Below are positions 43,348-52,256 of a DNA stretch of 64,000 nt, piece after piece; position 1 is the first letter of the stretch, and every line of letters starts with the position of its first letter. This stretch comes from Opitutaceae bacterium. Its GTDB lineage: Bacteria; Verrucomicrobiota; Verrucomicrobiia; Opitutales; Opitutaceae. The stretch is from positions 1 through 64,000 of the forward strand of contig JANQSC010000003.1 in NCBI GenBank assembly GCA_028284235.1. The letters are read 5' to 3'. The notes under the pieces are model-generated. The model saw nothing but the letters and a program-made list of their open reading frames with translations. It had not been told where the DNA came from and ran no database searches. The translations under genes and the position numbers were made by a program.

Positions 43348-43455
43348 GTTGCCCACGGCATTGATCCTTATTGGTGGTGACTGATGTCTCCGGTCTATGC
43401 CAACCAATGTTTGGTCCCTTGACCCGGTCGTTGCGCCTCGCTTCTGTGATGTCCA

Positions 43456-44505
43456 ATGAGAACGCTTCCTAAACGTTTAGTAGAAATACTTTTTACTGCT
43501 TCTGTCGTAGTTTTTTACCACGGCGTTTTTGTAGGGCCTCTGAGCGCTTCGCCCGAGATTCCAGCGCGAGTCATTGTTGATACCGATTTCGAGTCCGATG
43601 TTGACGATGTGGCCGCGATTGCGTTGCTGCATGCGTTTGCCGATCAGGGAGCGGTCGAAATTATCGGTATGGGCATTTCCGGCACAAACGAGGAGTCAGC
43701 GCCGGCATTGCACGCCGTAAATGCCTATTATGGGCGTCCTGATATTCCGATAGGCGTGCGCAGGAAGGAAGGACATTTTAGAAGCTCCGCATACACCCAA
43801 ATGATCATTGATGCGTTCCCCGTTTCGACACCCTTTGACAAGGAAAATGCGCCTTCCGCCATATCTCTTTACCGTGAATTACTCGTGCAGAGTGATGATA
43901 ATTCCGTGGTCATTGTCTCATTGGGATACTTGAGCAACCTGTCTGACCTGCTGGACACCCAAGCGGACGACGTCAGCTCATTGCCGGGGCGCGAACTTAT
44001 CGAGTCGAAAGTAGATCATTATGTTTGTATGGGCGGGTCCTATCCTCGTCAGGCTCGCCTGGGGAAGTGGGGGAATTTCCTGCCCGATCCCGATGCAGTG
44101 ATCAACGTCAATAGCAACTGGCCGACACGCGTCGTCTTCACAAGTGGTAGCCCGCTTTCAGACAGCGTGCCCGCAGGAAAGCTGTTTGTTACCGAGTTCC
44201 CTGAAAGCAGTTTGATGCGAAAAGCCTATGAAGTATTTTTTGACAAGGTTAGCTGGGCATCCCCTCCAGATCATCACTGCGCGGATTTGATCGCCATTTT
44301 TGTAGGCGTATGGGGCGCCAACCCGTTCTTTCAGGAAATAAAGGACGGCTACTATCATGTTTTTGAAGAGGGAACCTGTGTGTGGCGAACCGATAAAAAC
44401 GATCCTGACCGATCCGTCGTTGGATTGTTGAAACCGGGCGTAAACGGCAGATCCGTCGGAGAGTTTTTTGAGCACCTGATACTCGAAGCATCGCTGTCCG
44501 AATAA
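43456..44505 (+). CDS. Secreted nucleoside hydrolase-like protein
   Basis: The 349-residue protein has a signal peptide (about residues 8-31) and a domain of the inosine-uridine nucleoside N-ribohydrolase family. The metal-binding N-terminal cluster is VDTDFESDVDDVAAIALLHAF (residues 41-61), matching the DTDxxxDxDD signature. YVCMGGSYPRQARLGKWGNFLPDPDAVINV and the histidine-containing segment SPPDHHCADL are consistent with the family. Substrate is unknown; exported members may salvage nucleosides or act on other riboside-like bonds. Codon choice is visibly more AT-ended than in neighbours, and the gene sits between a repeat and a tRNA. That pattern suggests acquisition by transfer. Confidence 0.8.
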   Translation: MRTLPKRLVEILFTASVVVFYHGVFVGPLSASPEIPARVIVDTDFESDVDDVAAIALLHAFADQGAVEIIGMGISGTNEESAPALHAVNAYYGRPDIPIGVRRKEGHFRSSAYTQMIIDAFPVSTPFDKENAPSAISLYRELLVQSDDNSVVIVSLGYLSNLSDLLDTQADDVSSLPGRELIESKVDHYVCMGGSYPRQARLGKWGNFLPDPDAVINVNSNWPTRVVFTSGSPLSDSVPAGKLFVTEFPESSLMRKAYEVFFDKVSWASPPDHHCADLIAIFVGVWGANPFFQEIKDGYYHVFEEGTCVWRTDKNDPDRSVVGLLKPGVNGRSVGEFFEHLILEASLSE

Positions 44506-44572
44506 GGACGTGGCCATTGGACGTGAGATCTCCCCACCTCTGGTCATCGGTTGGATTATCAATGATTCTAAA

Positions 44573-44649
<77 letters not shown>

Positions 44650-44823
44650 ATCGGAAAAGGCTGGAAATAAGGATGAATTCGCCACCGGTTGGCAAGGCAA
44701 ATTTTATCAAAAAAAGAGGGGGCGAAACCGGTTCGTTTCGGTTCGAATTCTAGCGCAAAAGCCCCTTGCATGCGTCGATCCAGGGGTCTATGAAGGCGCC
44801 TTTAATTCAATCAAGCTCAAGAA

Positions 44824-45294
44824 ATGAGACACACCATCTCCGTCCTCGTAGAAAATAAATTCGGCGTTTTGGCCCGCATATCCGGACTTTTCAGCGGTCG
44901 CGGTTTCAACATCCACACGCTCAATGTGGCGCCGACCCACGATCCCAAGATTTCTCGAGTGACCGCCGTCGTGCGGGGAGACGATTCCGTGCTCGACCAA
45001 ATCACCAAGCAGCTCAACAAGCTGATCAACGTGATCGAGGTGCACGACTTTAAACGCGGGCAAGCCGTGTCGCGCGAGCTCATCCTCGTCAAAGTGAGCG
45101 TGACGGCGGAGAATCGTTCCGAGCTGATACAGATTTGCGAGTTGTTCCGAGCGAAGATCATCAACGTGCGCCACGACGACTTGGTCGCCGAACTCACGGG
45201 CGATGAGGGCAAGATCGAGGCGTTTCTCAGTTTGATCGAGAAGTTCGGCATTCTGGAACTGGGCCGCACCGGCAATCTGGCGATGCATCGCTAA
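44824..45294 (+). CDS. ilvN: Acetolactate synthase small (regulatory) subunit
   Basis: This 156-residue regulatory subunit binds valine through an N-terminal ACT domain (RHTISVLVENKFGVLARISGLFSGRGFNIHTLNVAPTHD) and has a C-terminal domain. It activates and feedback-controls acetolactate synthase, the first common step of branched-chain amino-acid synthesis. No catalytic subunit gene is next to it on either side; upstream are tRNA-Val and a 174-bp gap. It is the first gene of a run with hemC and cobA-hemD, 44 bp before hemC. Confidence 0.94.
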   Translation: MRHTISVLVENKFGVLARISGLFSGRGFNIHTLNVAPTHDPKISRVTAVVRGDDSVLDQITKQLNKLINVIEVHDFKRGQAVSRELILVKVSVTAENRSELIQICELFRAKIINVRHDDLVAELTGDEGKIEAFLSLIEKFGILELGRTGNLAMHR

Positions 45295-45338
45295 CGTTCG
45301 CGTTGCCCGGCGTCTCTACCGGCGCGCGCCTCCGAGCC

Positions 45339-46214
45339 ATGATTCAACCCGCAAATGAAATTGTCGTCGCGACGCGGAAAAGCCCGCTCGCGTTGGCCCA
45401 AGCGAAGCTTGCGGTCGCTCGATTGGAGGAGGCGTTGCCGGGGCACGCCTTGCGTGTCGAAAAAATGGTTACAACCGGCGACAAACGACTCGAGTGGTCG
45501 TTGGAAAAGCAGGGCGGCAAGGGGCTTTTTACGAAAGAGCTCGAGGACGCCTTGCTGGAAGGGCGAGCGGATGTCGCGGTTCACAGCGCCAAAGACCTCC
45601 CCTCGGAAATGCCGAAAGGGCTGGCCATCGCCGGCTTTCTTCCACGGGAGCGTCCCGAGGATGTGCTCGTTTTGAAAAAAGGAGTGGAGTCGCCGAAAAC
45701 CATTGCCACGGGCAGCCCGAGACGACGAATCCAATTGCGCTACTTGTATCCAGAAGCCGAATTCATTGAGATTCGCGGGAATGTGGATACGCGCTTAAAC
45801 AAGATCGCCGAGGGTCTCGCGGATGCAACGGTGCTCGCTGCTGCCGGATTGAATCGCCTGGGAATCAGTGAATGGGATGGAGTCGATTTCAAAACGCTTG
45901 ATGTGGACGCATGCGTTCCCGCGGTGGGGCAAGCGGCGGTCGCTCTGCAATGCCGGGAGTCGGAGGTGGCTCGTTTCGAAGGAGCGTTGGACGCCGATAC
46001 GGGCGTGGCGGTTCGGTTGGAGCGCGCGTTTATGGAACGCTTGGGAGGCGGCTGCCAAGTGGCCTTCGCGGTCAACTACACAGACGAGACCTTGCGCATC
46101 TACCACAAGGATTGCGGTAAAGAGACGCGGTCGATCCCGTTCGAGTACGCGGCGGAAAAACCCAATGAAATCGCCGATGGCTTGATTTCGAACCTTGAGC
46201 TCGGCGATGCCTGA
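45339..46214 (+). CDS. hemC: Hydroxymethylbilane synthase (porphobilinogen deaminase)
   Basis: HemC polymerises four porphobilinogens into hydroxymethylbilane for haem and related tetrapyrroles. The 291-residue protein starts IVVATRKSPLALAQAKLAVA and has KGLFTKELEDALLEGRADVAVHSAKDLP, TGSPRRRIQL and FIEIRGNVDTRLNKI. The dipyrromethane-binding Cys lies in LGGGCQVAFAV. Slightly shorter than the usual 305-320. The ATG at 45339 is favoured; an upstream frame to 45303 adds little. It overlaps the cobA-hemD start by 8 bp. Confidence 0.94.
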   Translation: MIQPANEIVVATRKSPLALAQAKLAVARLEEALPGHALRVEKMVTTGDKRLEWSLEKQGGKGLFTKELEDALLEGRADVAVHSAKDLPSEMPKGLAIAGFLPRERPEDVLVLKKGVESPKTIATGSPRRRIQLRYLYPEAEFIEIRGNVDTRLNKIAEGLADATVLAAAGLNRLGISEWDGVDFKTLDVDACVPAVGQAAVALQCRESEVARFEGALDADTGVAVRLERAFMERLGGGCQVAFAVNYTDETLRIYHKDCGKETRSIPFEYAAEKPNEIADGLISNLELGDA

Positions 46215-47739
46215 AGGTTCGGTCTATTTGGTCGGAGCGGGTCCGGGAAATCCGGGACTGGTCACGGTCCGGGCGAAAGAGCTCATCGAACGCTGCGATA
46301 CGCTCGTTTACGATTCGCTTGTGCACCCGACCGTTTTGAGCTGGCCGAGGGCGGACTGCGAACAGATCTACGTAGGCAAAAAAGCGGGGCGCCATTCGAT
46401 GCCTCAGAACGAGATCCAGAAATTGCTCGTTGCAAAAGCGAAGGAAGGCAACCAGGTAGTGCGTTTGAAAGGAGGCGATCCGTTTGTGTTCGGCCGCGGA
46501 AGTGAAGAGGCCCTGGCGTTGGATGCGGCGGGAATCGAATTCGAAGTGGTTCCCGGGGTGACCGCTGCCTTGGGCGCGGGCGCGTTTAGCGGAACTCCAC
46601 TGACGCAGCGCGACCACAACTCCACGCTGGTGATCGTCACCGGCCACGAGGACCCGGACAAGTCGGAATCGTCCGTGGATTGGGCCAATTTGCCGCGGGA
46701 AAATTGCACGCTTTGCGTTTACATGGGCGTATCGCGATTGGAGAGTATCGCCCAAAATTTGATCGATGCTGGATTCGATCCGGCCATCCCGGTCGCCTGC
46801 GTGGAATGGGCGACTTTGGGGCACCAGCGGGTGTGCCGCGCTGATTTGGGTACAATTCGCCAGGAGGCGAAGCAATTCGGGCTCAAGTCGCCCGCTATCA
46901 TCATCATCGGAGAGAATGCCGCTATGGGCGAGAAAATATCTTGGTTTGAATCGAAACCGCTGCAGGGACGACGTTTCGTCGTTACCCGGAGCCAAGGGCA
47001 GGCCAGCGAATTGAGCGGAAAGCTTGAGCGCTTGGGAGCCGAAGTGATCGGGCTTCCCTTGATCTCGATTACGCGGAACATCGACGAAGCGACGAAGGAG
47101 GACGTCTTCGCGGAGATCGCGTCTTACGACTGGCTCGTGTTTTCCAGTCCCAATGGGGTGCGCTACTTTTTCGAGGCGTTTTTCGAGACGTTCGACGATA
47201 TTCGTTCGCTCGGCTTTATTCGCATCGCCGCGGTGGGTCGCTCCACGGCGAAGGAAATTAAGAAATTCTATGTCACCACGGATTTGATACCGGACGAAGC
47301 GAATGCAGACAGTCTGGCCGAGGCGCTGGTCGCCACCGACAGCCTGGACAGCGCTAACGTGCTGCTCGTTTCCGGAAATCTGGGCCGGGACGTGCTGACG
47401 GTTAAGCTCGAAGAGGCTCGGGCGATTGTGGATCGATTTGAAGTGTACAAGACGGAAGCTACGGACTTGTCCAACGACCCGGCGGCCAAGGAGTTCCGGG
47501 AATCCGGCGCTGACGGGATTTTGTTTACGAGTTCCTCCGGCGTGAAGTCCTTTGTGGACCAGGCCAAGGATCTACAGCTGGCAGAAGACGCTTTGCGTCC
47601 GCAATCGGTGAGCATCGGCCCGATTACGAGCGCTTGCATGACGCAGCAGGGAATGCCGGTGAACCATCAGGCGAAGGAAGCCAGTCTCGACAGTTTGGTC
47701 GAGGCGGTCGTCGCGAATTTCGGAAAGGAGAGCGAATAG
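46207..47739 (+). CDS. Fused uroporphyrinogen-III C-methyltransferase / uroporphyrinogen-III synthase
   Basis: The 510-residue protein joins two activities. Residues 1 to about 245 form a SUMT/CobA domain (VYLVGAGPGNPGLVTVRAKELIERCDTLVYDSL, VVRLKGGDPFVFGRGSEEAL, and VPGVTAALGAGAFSGTPLT) that methylates uroporphyrinogen III using SAM. Residues about 255-510 form HemD (uroporphyrinogen-III synthase), with RFVVTRSQGQASELSGKLERLGAEVIGLPLI and TSSSGVKSFVDQAKD. Together with HemC it makes uroporphyrinogen III and directs part to sirohaem or cobalamin. Such fusions are known in several bacterial groups. The ATG at 46207 overlaps the end of hemC. Confidence 0.92.
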   Translation: MPEGSVYLVGAGPGNPGLVTVRAKELIERCDTLVYDSLVHPTVLSWPRADCEQIYVGKKAGRHSMPQNEIQKLLVAKAKEGNQVVRLKGGDPFVFGRGSEEALALDAAGIEFEVVPGVTAALGAGAFSGTPLTQRDHNSTLVIVTGHEDPDKSESSVDWANLPRENCTLCVYMGVSRLESIAQNLIDAGFDPAIPVACVEWATLGHQRVCRADLGTIRQEAKQFGLKSPAIIIIGENAAMGEKISWFESKPLQGRRFVVTRSQGQASELSGKLERLGAEVIGLPLISITRNIDEATKEDVFAEIASYDWLVFSSPNGVRYFFEAFFETFDDIRSLGFIRIAAVGRSTAKEIKKFYVTTDLIPDEANADSLAEALVATDSLDSANVLLVSGNLGRDVLTVKLEEARAIVDRFEVYKTEATDLSNDPAAKEFRESGADGILFTSSSGVKSFVDQAKDLQLAEDALRPQSVSIGPITSACMTQQGMPVNHQAKEASLDSLVEAVVANFGKESE

Positions 47740-47740
47740 G

Positions 47741-48838
47741 ATGAAAGTGCCGTTTATCGATTTGAAGCGCGCCCACGAGCCCATCCGGGACGAACTGATG
47801 GAGGCGTTTGGGCGGACAATTGACCACGGCGGTTTTTGCCTGGGACCCGAGGTGGCCGCGTTCGAGGCTGAATTCGCGCGCGTCCAGGGCGTTTCCCGCA
47901 GCGTGGGAGTCGGGAGTGGTACGGAGGCGCTGCACTTGGTTGCCGAGGCCTGGGATATCGGCCCGGGCGACGAAGTGATTGTGCCTGCGTTTACCTTTAT
48001 CGCGTCGGCGTGGTTCGCCCAGTACGTCGGAGCTCGCGTAGTGTTCGCGGACATCGACTCGGAGTCTTACACGCTCGATCCACAGTGTATTGAATCGCTC
48101 ATTACGGACAAAACGAAAGCGATTGTGGTGACTCACCTGTTCGGGCAGGCGGCGGACATGGATCCGATAATGGCGATTGCCCGCGATCGCGGCATCCCGG
48201 TGGTCGAGGACGCGGCCCAAGCTCATTTGGCGCGCTACCGCGACCGTCCCGTGGGGGAAATTGGAGATGCGGGCGTTTTCTCGTTTTATCCGACCAAGAA
48301 TTTGGGCGGTCTGGGTGAAGGCGGCACGGTCACTTCCAGCGACGGGGAGTTGCTGGATCGCGTCGAAGTATTGAGAGCTCATGGAATGAAGGAGCGCTAC
48401 TTGCATCATTATGTTGGATACAACAACCGAATGGAAGGACTGCAAGCGGCGGCGTTGAGCGTTAAGCTGCCGCATTTGAGCGAAAAGACCGAACGTCGTC
48501 AGGCGATCGCTGCCCATTATCGATCGGGCATTTCTCTGGAAGGGCTCGTTTTGCCGCGGTCGATGGACTGGGGCGATTCGGTGTATCACATGTTCACCAT
48601 TCAGCATCCGGAGCGGGATCGTCTTCGGGAGCATTTGACGGAGAACGGCGTGGGAACGGATATCGTTTACCCTTATCCGCTCCACTTGCAGCCGTGTTTT
48701 TCGTTTCTGGGCTATAGTGTCGGGGATTTTCCGATTGCGGAGGGATTGGCGGATCGTTGCTTGAGCCTCCCCATCGTCCCGGAGTTGACGGACGAGGAAG
48801 TGGACTATGTGATCGACCGGATTAACGCATTTGCGTGA
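47741..48838 (+). CDS. DegT/DnrJ/EryC1/StrS family aminotransferase
   Basis: This PLP-dependent enzyme (365 residues) belongs to the nucleotide-sugar aminotransferase family. It starts VPFIDLKRAHEPIRDELMEAF. It has the SGTEALHL phosphate loop, VPAFTFIASA, VEDAAQAHLARYRDR (PLP Asp) and the Schiff-base Lys in FYPTKNLGGLGEGG. A typical role is amination of a keto-sugar for surface polysaccharide, but it sits alone in a haem/tryptophan run, so the substrate is open. It begins 1 bp after the cobA-hemD stop and ends 7 bp before trpF. Confidence 0.9.
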   Translation: MKVPFIDLKRAHEPIRDELMEAFGRTIDHGGFCLGPEVAAFEAEFARVQGVSRSVGVGSGTEALHLVAEAWDIGPGDEVIVPAFTFIASAWFAQYVGARVVFADIDSESYTLDPQCIESLITDKTKAIVVTHLFGQAADMDPIMAIARDRGIPVVEDAAQAHLARYRDRPVGEIGDAGVFSFYPTKNLGGLGEGGTVTSSDGELLDRVEVLRAHGMKERYLHHYVGYNNRMEGLQAAALSVKLPHLSEKTERRQAIAAHYRSGISLEGLVLPRSMDWGDSVYHMFTIQHPERDRLREHLTENGVGTDIVYPYPLHLQPCFSFLGYSVGDFPIAEGLADRCLSLPIVPELTDEEVDYVIDRINAFA

Positions 48839-48845
48839 TGGAGTG

Positions 48846-49493
48846 ATGATTGGTGGAATAGAGGTTAAGGTATGCGGGCTGACTCGGGCGAGCGACGCTC
48901 GGGATGCGGCTGCATTGGGGGTCGATTTTCTGGGATTTAATTTCTTTCCGGAATCGCCGCGGTACATCGATGTGGAACGTTATCGATCGATAAAGAGGGA
49001 CTTGCCGGATACGCCGAAGATGGCGGTAACGGTGTCGCCCGACGACGAATTGCTGGAGACCTTGGCGGGTCTGGATTTCGACTATTTTCAAATCCACTAT
49101 CCGAGCGAATTGACTCCGGTCGACCGACTGAGAGAGTGGTCGGAGCGTGTTTCCCCTCAAAAACTGTGGCTCGCGCCCCGAATTGCGCCGGGCGAGGCGT
49201 TTGACGAGTCCGTGATCGGTCTTGCTGACGGGTTTCTTTGCGACACCTATCACAAGGACGCGTTTGGGGGGACTGGCCAGACTGGAGACTGGGAGGCGAT
49301 TGCTCGACGGATTGAGCGATTTCCAGATACGAACTGGATTCTGGCAGGTGGTTTGGGTCCGGAAAACGCGCTGGAGGCATTGAGCCGTACGGGCGCGAAA
49401 CGGATCGATCTCAACAGCGGCGTGGAGAAATCTCCGGGCATCAAGGATCAAAGCAAGATACGGCAGGTCAAACTGGCCCTGGAAAACCGTTGA
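48846..49493 (+). CDS. trpF: Phosphoribosylanthranilate isomerase
   Basis: TrpF catalyses the Amadori rearrangement in tryptophan synthesis. The 215-residue TIM barrel starts VKVCGLTRASDARDAAALGVDFLGFNFFPESPRYI, with the catalytic Cys in the first strand. It has LAGGLGPENALEAL and the phosphate-binding end IDLNSGVEKSPGIKD. The Asp general acid is in FLCDTYHKDAFGGTG. The usual partner trpC or trpB is not adjacent. The ATG at 48846 was chosen over a TTG at 48831; neither has a strong ribosome-binding site. Confidence 0.93.
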   Translation: MIGGIEVKVCGLTRASDARDAAALGVDFLGFNFFPESPRYIDVERYRSIKRDLPDTPKMAVTVSPDDELLETLAGLDFDYFQIHYPSELTPVDRLREWSERVSPQKLWLAPRIAPGEAFDESVIGLADGFLCDTYHKDAFGGTGQTGDWEAIARRIERFPDTNWILAGGLGPENALEALSRTGAKRIDLNSGVEKSPGIKDQSKIRQVKLALENR

Positions 49494-49556
49494 TTTTTGA
49501 GTCGCATCTATTCGGTTTGCGGCTAGAGTACTTCGATTGGTAACCCCCAGTTTGCT

Positions 49557-50180
49557 ATGACGTTTCGACCGGTACTTCTCATTTTCGCCCCAATTGCGGT
49601 AGGATTTTCGCATTCGATCTTCGCTGCGGATGAAACCGAGGAGCTGAAAATCGGGGAAGAGCCAGTGATCGCCAAGGAGTCCGCGGACAAGAAGCCGGAG
49701 CCGGTCGAAGTGGACAATGTGAAGATTCGCCGCACCGCCGTTTTCGACGAGGCGGAGATCAAGCGGCTCTACAAGGAGGCGAAAGCCCAGAACGATAAGT
49801 TGAGCGAGGGGCTGCCGGCGCATTTGAATCCGGACGAGATGGACGTGGTTACTTTGAAGACGCTCAATGTGGGGGGAGACGATTTGAAGCTGAATCGCGA
49901 CCTGATAGAGGTGTTGGATCCGAAGCCACGCCGTCGCTTGGCTCGGATTGCGGACATTGATCCGGATGCGGCGCACGAGATGATGGTGACGATGCGCAAC
50001 GACCAGGAGTTCATGTCGGGTCGCTACGATCGGGCGTCCTCGTCGGGCGATCCGGGGCGCCAAGCGGATTTCACCGCTGCGAAGCTCGGCAAAGCCCTGG
50101 AAAATTCGCTACAGGCGTTGCACAAAGCCACGGGCGGGAAGACGAAAGAAGAGAAAGCGGAGGCCGCGGAAGCGAAGTAA
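49557..50180 (+). CDS. Secreted hypothetical protein, charged
   Basis: The 207-residue protein has a signal peptide (about residues 1-23, ending IFAADE), and a mature chain rich in Glu, Lys and Asp. It has helical segments (FDEAEIKRLYKEAKAQNDKLSEGLPAHLNPDEMDV, ALENSLQALHKATGG) and an Ala/Glu/Lys-rich C-terminus. No enzyme motif or known domain was recognised. It lies 63 bp after trpF and ends before a strong intrinsic terminator, so it may be cotranscribed with the run that starts at ilvN. Function unknown. Confidence 0.65.
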   Translation: MTFRPVLLIFAPIAVGFSHSIFAADETEELKIGEEPVIAKESADKKPEPVEVDNVKIRRTAVFDEAEIKRLYKEAKAQNDKLSEGLPAHLNPDEMDVVTLKTLNVGGDDLKLNRDLIEVLDPKPRRRLARIADIDPDAAHEMMVTMRNDQEFMSGRYDRASSSGDPGRQADFTAAKLGKALENSLQALHKATGGKTKEEKAEAAEAK

Positions 50181-50212
50181 GAAGGCTGTACGTGGGCTCG
50201 GCTCGAATTGCG

Positions 50213-50240
50213 AAGCAGGTCGGATGACCTGCTTTTTTTA
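50213..50240 (+). terminator. Rho-independent terminator after the ilvN-to-49557 gene run
   Basis: AAGCAGGTC at 50213-50221 pairs with GACCTGCTT at 50226-50234 around a GGAT loop, followed by T residues to 50239. The stem and T-run fit a classical intrinsic terminator for the plus-strand genes. The reverse strand also has an A/T-rich flank and could end the convergent ffh transcript. Confidence 0.85.
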
Positions 50241-50318
50241 TTGGGACTGGAAAACCCGACGTCCCGGCGCGTTTTTCGACGGTTTGCTACGTGATGCGGT
50301 TGAAGCGAAAGTCCGCCC

Positions 50319-51731
50319 CTAAAAGGGAAGCTTGCCTTTGAATCCGCCGAGGCCACTGCCGAGGTCGGCGCCGGGTCCGGAGGGCATTTGAGGCATCTGC
50401 GAAGGATCCATCCCTTGAGCCTTCATCTGCTTCATCATCTTTTTCATTTTCCCGCCGCCGCTCATTTTCTTCATCATCTTCTTCATTTGCATGTGTTGCT
50501 TGATGAGTTGATTGACCTGGCTGATTTTGACGCCTGAGCCTTTGGCGATGCGGTTTCGCCGGCTCGCGTTGAGGACGTTGGGGGAGCGGCGTTCCTGCAG
50601 CGTCATCGACAGGATGATGGCTTCCGACTGTTTCATTTGCGACTCGGCTTTGTCGTCGAGTTTCATCCCGCTCATTCCGGGCATCATGCCCATAATCGAT
50701 TGCATGGACCCCATTTTCTTCACTTGGCGAAATTGGTTGAGCATGTCTTCGAAATTGAAGTCGGCGGCCATCATGCGATTGGCCATGTTCTCGGCTTCTT
50801 TCTCGTCGATCGTCTCCTGGGCTTTTTCGACGAGGGAAACGACGTCTCCCATGCCGAGGATCCGCGAAGCCATGCGGTCGGGATGGAAGAGGTCGAAGTC
50901 TTCGAGCTTCTCGCCCGTGCCGGCGAATTTGATGGGCACTTGAGTGATGTGCTTCATCGACAGGGCGGCGCCGCCGCGGGCGTCGCCGTCGAGCTTTGTG
51001 AGGGCGATACCGGTCAGTTCGACGGCTTCGTGAAAGGCTTTGGCGACGTTGACGGCCTCCTGGCCGATGGCGCCGTCCGCCACGAGGATCACTTCGTCCG
51101 GCTGGATGCGGCGTTTGAGCTCTTTGATTTCGTCGATGAGCGGCTCGTCGATTTGGAGGCGTCCGGCAGTGTCGAAAATGACGAGGTCGCGCCCTTCGCC
51201 GAGCGCTTGCTTGAGTCCGGCCTCGCCGATTTTGGGGACGTCCGGGGTGCTGCGGTCGGCGTAGACGGGGACGTCGATTTGGGCGCCGACGGATTCGAGC
51301 TGGTCGATGGCCGCGGGGCGATAGACGTCGCAGGCGACTAGCTGCGGGTTGTAGCCTTCCTTTTTCAGGTGGCGGGCGATTTTGGCGGAAGTGGTGGTCT
51401 TGCCGCCGCCTTGCAGGCCGACCATCATGATTTTAAGCGGTCGTTTGCTGGAGAGTTCGGTTTCGCCTTCGCCGAGAAGGGCGACGAGCTCGTCGTTGAT
51501 GATTTTGATGATCTGCTGGCCCGGAGTGACGGACTTGAGGACCTCTTGGCCGACACATTTTTCTTTGACCGTCTCGATGAATGCTCGGGCGACTTTGAAG
51601 TGGACGTCGGCGGAAAGGAGGGCGGCCCGGACTTCCTTCAGGGCTTCGGCCATGTTTTCCTCGGTCAGCTTGGCCGTCCCGCGGAGTTGACGCATCGCGT
51701 TGGAGAGCTTGTCGGTTAGGCTTTCGAACAT
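50319..51731 (-). CDS. ffh: Signal recognition particle protein Ffh
   Basis: Ffh binds signal sequences and 4.5S RNA to target proteins to the membrane. The 470-residue protein has the N-domain helices, then the GTPase G domain with G1 at residues 105-112 (GLQGGGKT), [23 protein letters not shown] and [14 protein letters not shown]. The Met-rich M domain at the C-terminus ([19 protein letters not shown], then a Pro/Gly-rich end) binds signal peptides. Start ATG at 51731. The region upstream to the Lrp gene contains the hairpin repeat. No SRP RNA gene was recognised in the window. Confidence 0.96.
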   Translation of the reverse strand: MFESLTDKLSNAMRQLRGTAKLTEENMAEALKEVRAALLSADVHFKVARAFIETVKEKCVGQEVLKSVTPGQQIIKIINDELVALLGEGETELSSKRPLKIMMVGLQGGGKTTTSAKIARHLKKEGYNPQLVACDVYRPAAIDQLESVGAQIDVPVYADRSTPDVPKIGEAGLKQALGEGRDLVIFDTAGRLQIDEPLIDEIKELKRRIQPDEVILVADGAIGQEAVNVAKAFHEAVELTGIALTKLDGDARGGAALSMKHITQVPIKFAGTGEKLEDFDLFHPDRMASRILGMGDVVSLVEKAQETIDEKEAENMANRMMAADFNFEDMLNQFRQVKKMGSMQSIMGMMPGMSGMKLDDKAESQMKQSEAIILSMTLQERRSPNVLNASRRNRIAKGSGVKISQVNQLIKQHMQMKKMMKKMSGGGKMKKMMKQMKAQGMDPSQMPQMPSGPGADLGSGLGGFKGKLPF

Positions 51732-51834
51732 AGGAAACGGAGATTGCGGGATTTGACGTCCCCGTAAAGCCTTCGCTTTGGAAAATCCGCGGACGAGCGT
51801 TCACAGGTAGGGATGCTTGGTTCGGGTGTGTGTT

Positions 51835-52044
51835 AAAGTGCCGTCCGATGCGGCTTCATTTCAGAACGAATCGCAGAGCTGACCCTCGTAAAACACTCGC
51901 CAGGCTTCCGTTAGTTCGGAGCGTTTGGCCTGGCTCGTTGCCGATCGCAGCCAACCCTCGTACTCCCACTTAACTTTCCAAGGTTGGAAAGTTAAGTGGG
52001 AATTTTCCAAGGAGGGTTGTGACTGAGAGGGTCTCGGGACGCTG
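51835..52044. repeat. Modular repeat with 36-bp hairpin core, locus 1 (modules A-B-hairpin-C)
   Basis: Module A is 51835-51890, module B 51891-51962, the hairpin 51965-52000, and module C 52001-52044. The hairpin has perfect 17-bp arms, CCCACTTAACTTTCCAA and TTGGAAAGTTAAGTGGG, around GG. Outside it, AACCCTC (51953-51959) and GAGGGTT (52012-52018) form a second pair. Modules A, B, hairpin and C recur at 63743-64000 in a different arrangement. The element is about 210 bp with no coding potential and lies about 230 bp upstream of ffh. It could be a mobile structured element or an RNA; which is unknown. Confidence 0.75.
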
Positions 52045-52181
52045 TCTTCGGGCGCAGCTTTTTCGCGGAGTGAAGCTCTTCCTGGATTCAAGGACTCTGC
52101 GTTGTCGCGAATCTTAAAAGGCGGACACGCGATGGGTGGCTTCAGCGGTTTATACGGGTCAGCGCGATAGGCGACGCTTCA

Positions 52182-52199
52182 AAACACACCCGTGTGGTT
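52182..52199. promoter_or_regulatory. Palindrome upstream of the Lrp/AsnC regulator (candidate autoregulatory site)
   Basis: AAACACAC-CCGTGTGGTT matches its reverse complement at 14 of 18 positions, including the CACAC/GTGTG core. It lies 58 bp before the regulator start. Lrp/AsnC proteins commonly bind their own promoters at imperfect palindromes. The match is visual only. Confidence 0.35.
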
Positions 52200-52256
52200 C
52201 GGCTCTTCGATTTACGGCTGGATATTATCGGGGGAGCGCGCATTTTCTCCGCCATC

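Larger units (their letters stand above)
51732..52256. other. 525-bp gap between divergent ffh and Lrp-type genes
   Basis: This gap holds the modular hairpin repeat (51835-52044) and a candidate operator (52182-52199). Short frames across it translate repeat sequence and show no conserved protein. The ffh promoter must lie in the first 100 bp, but no clear boxes were assigned. Confidence 0.6.
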
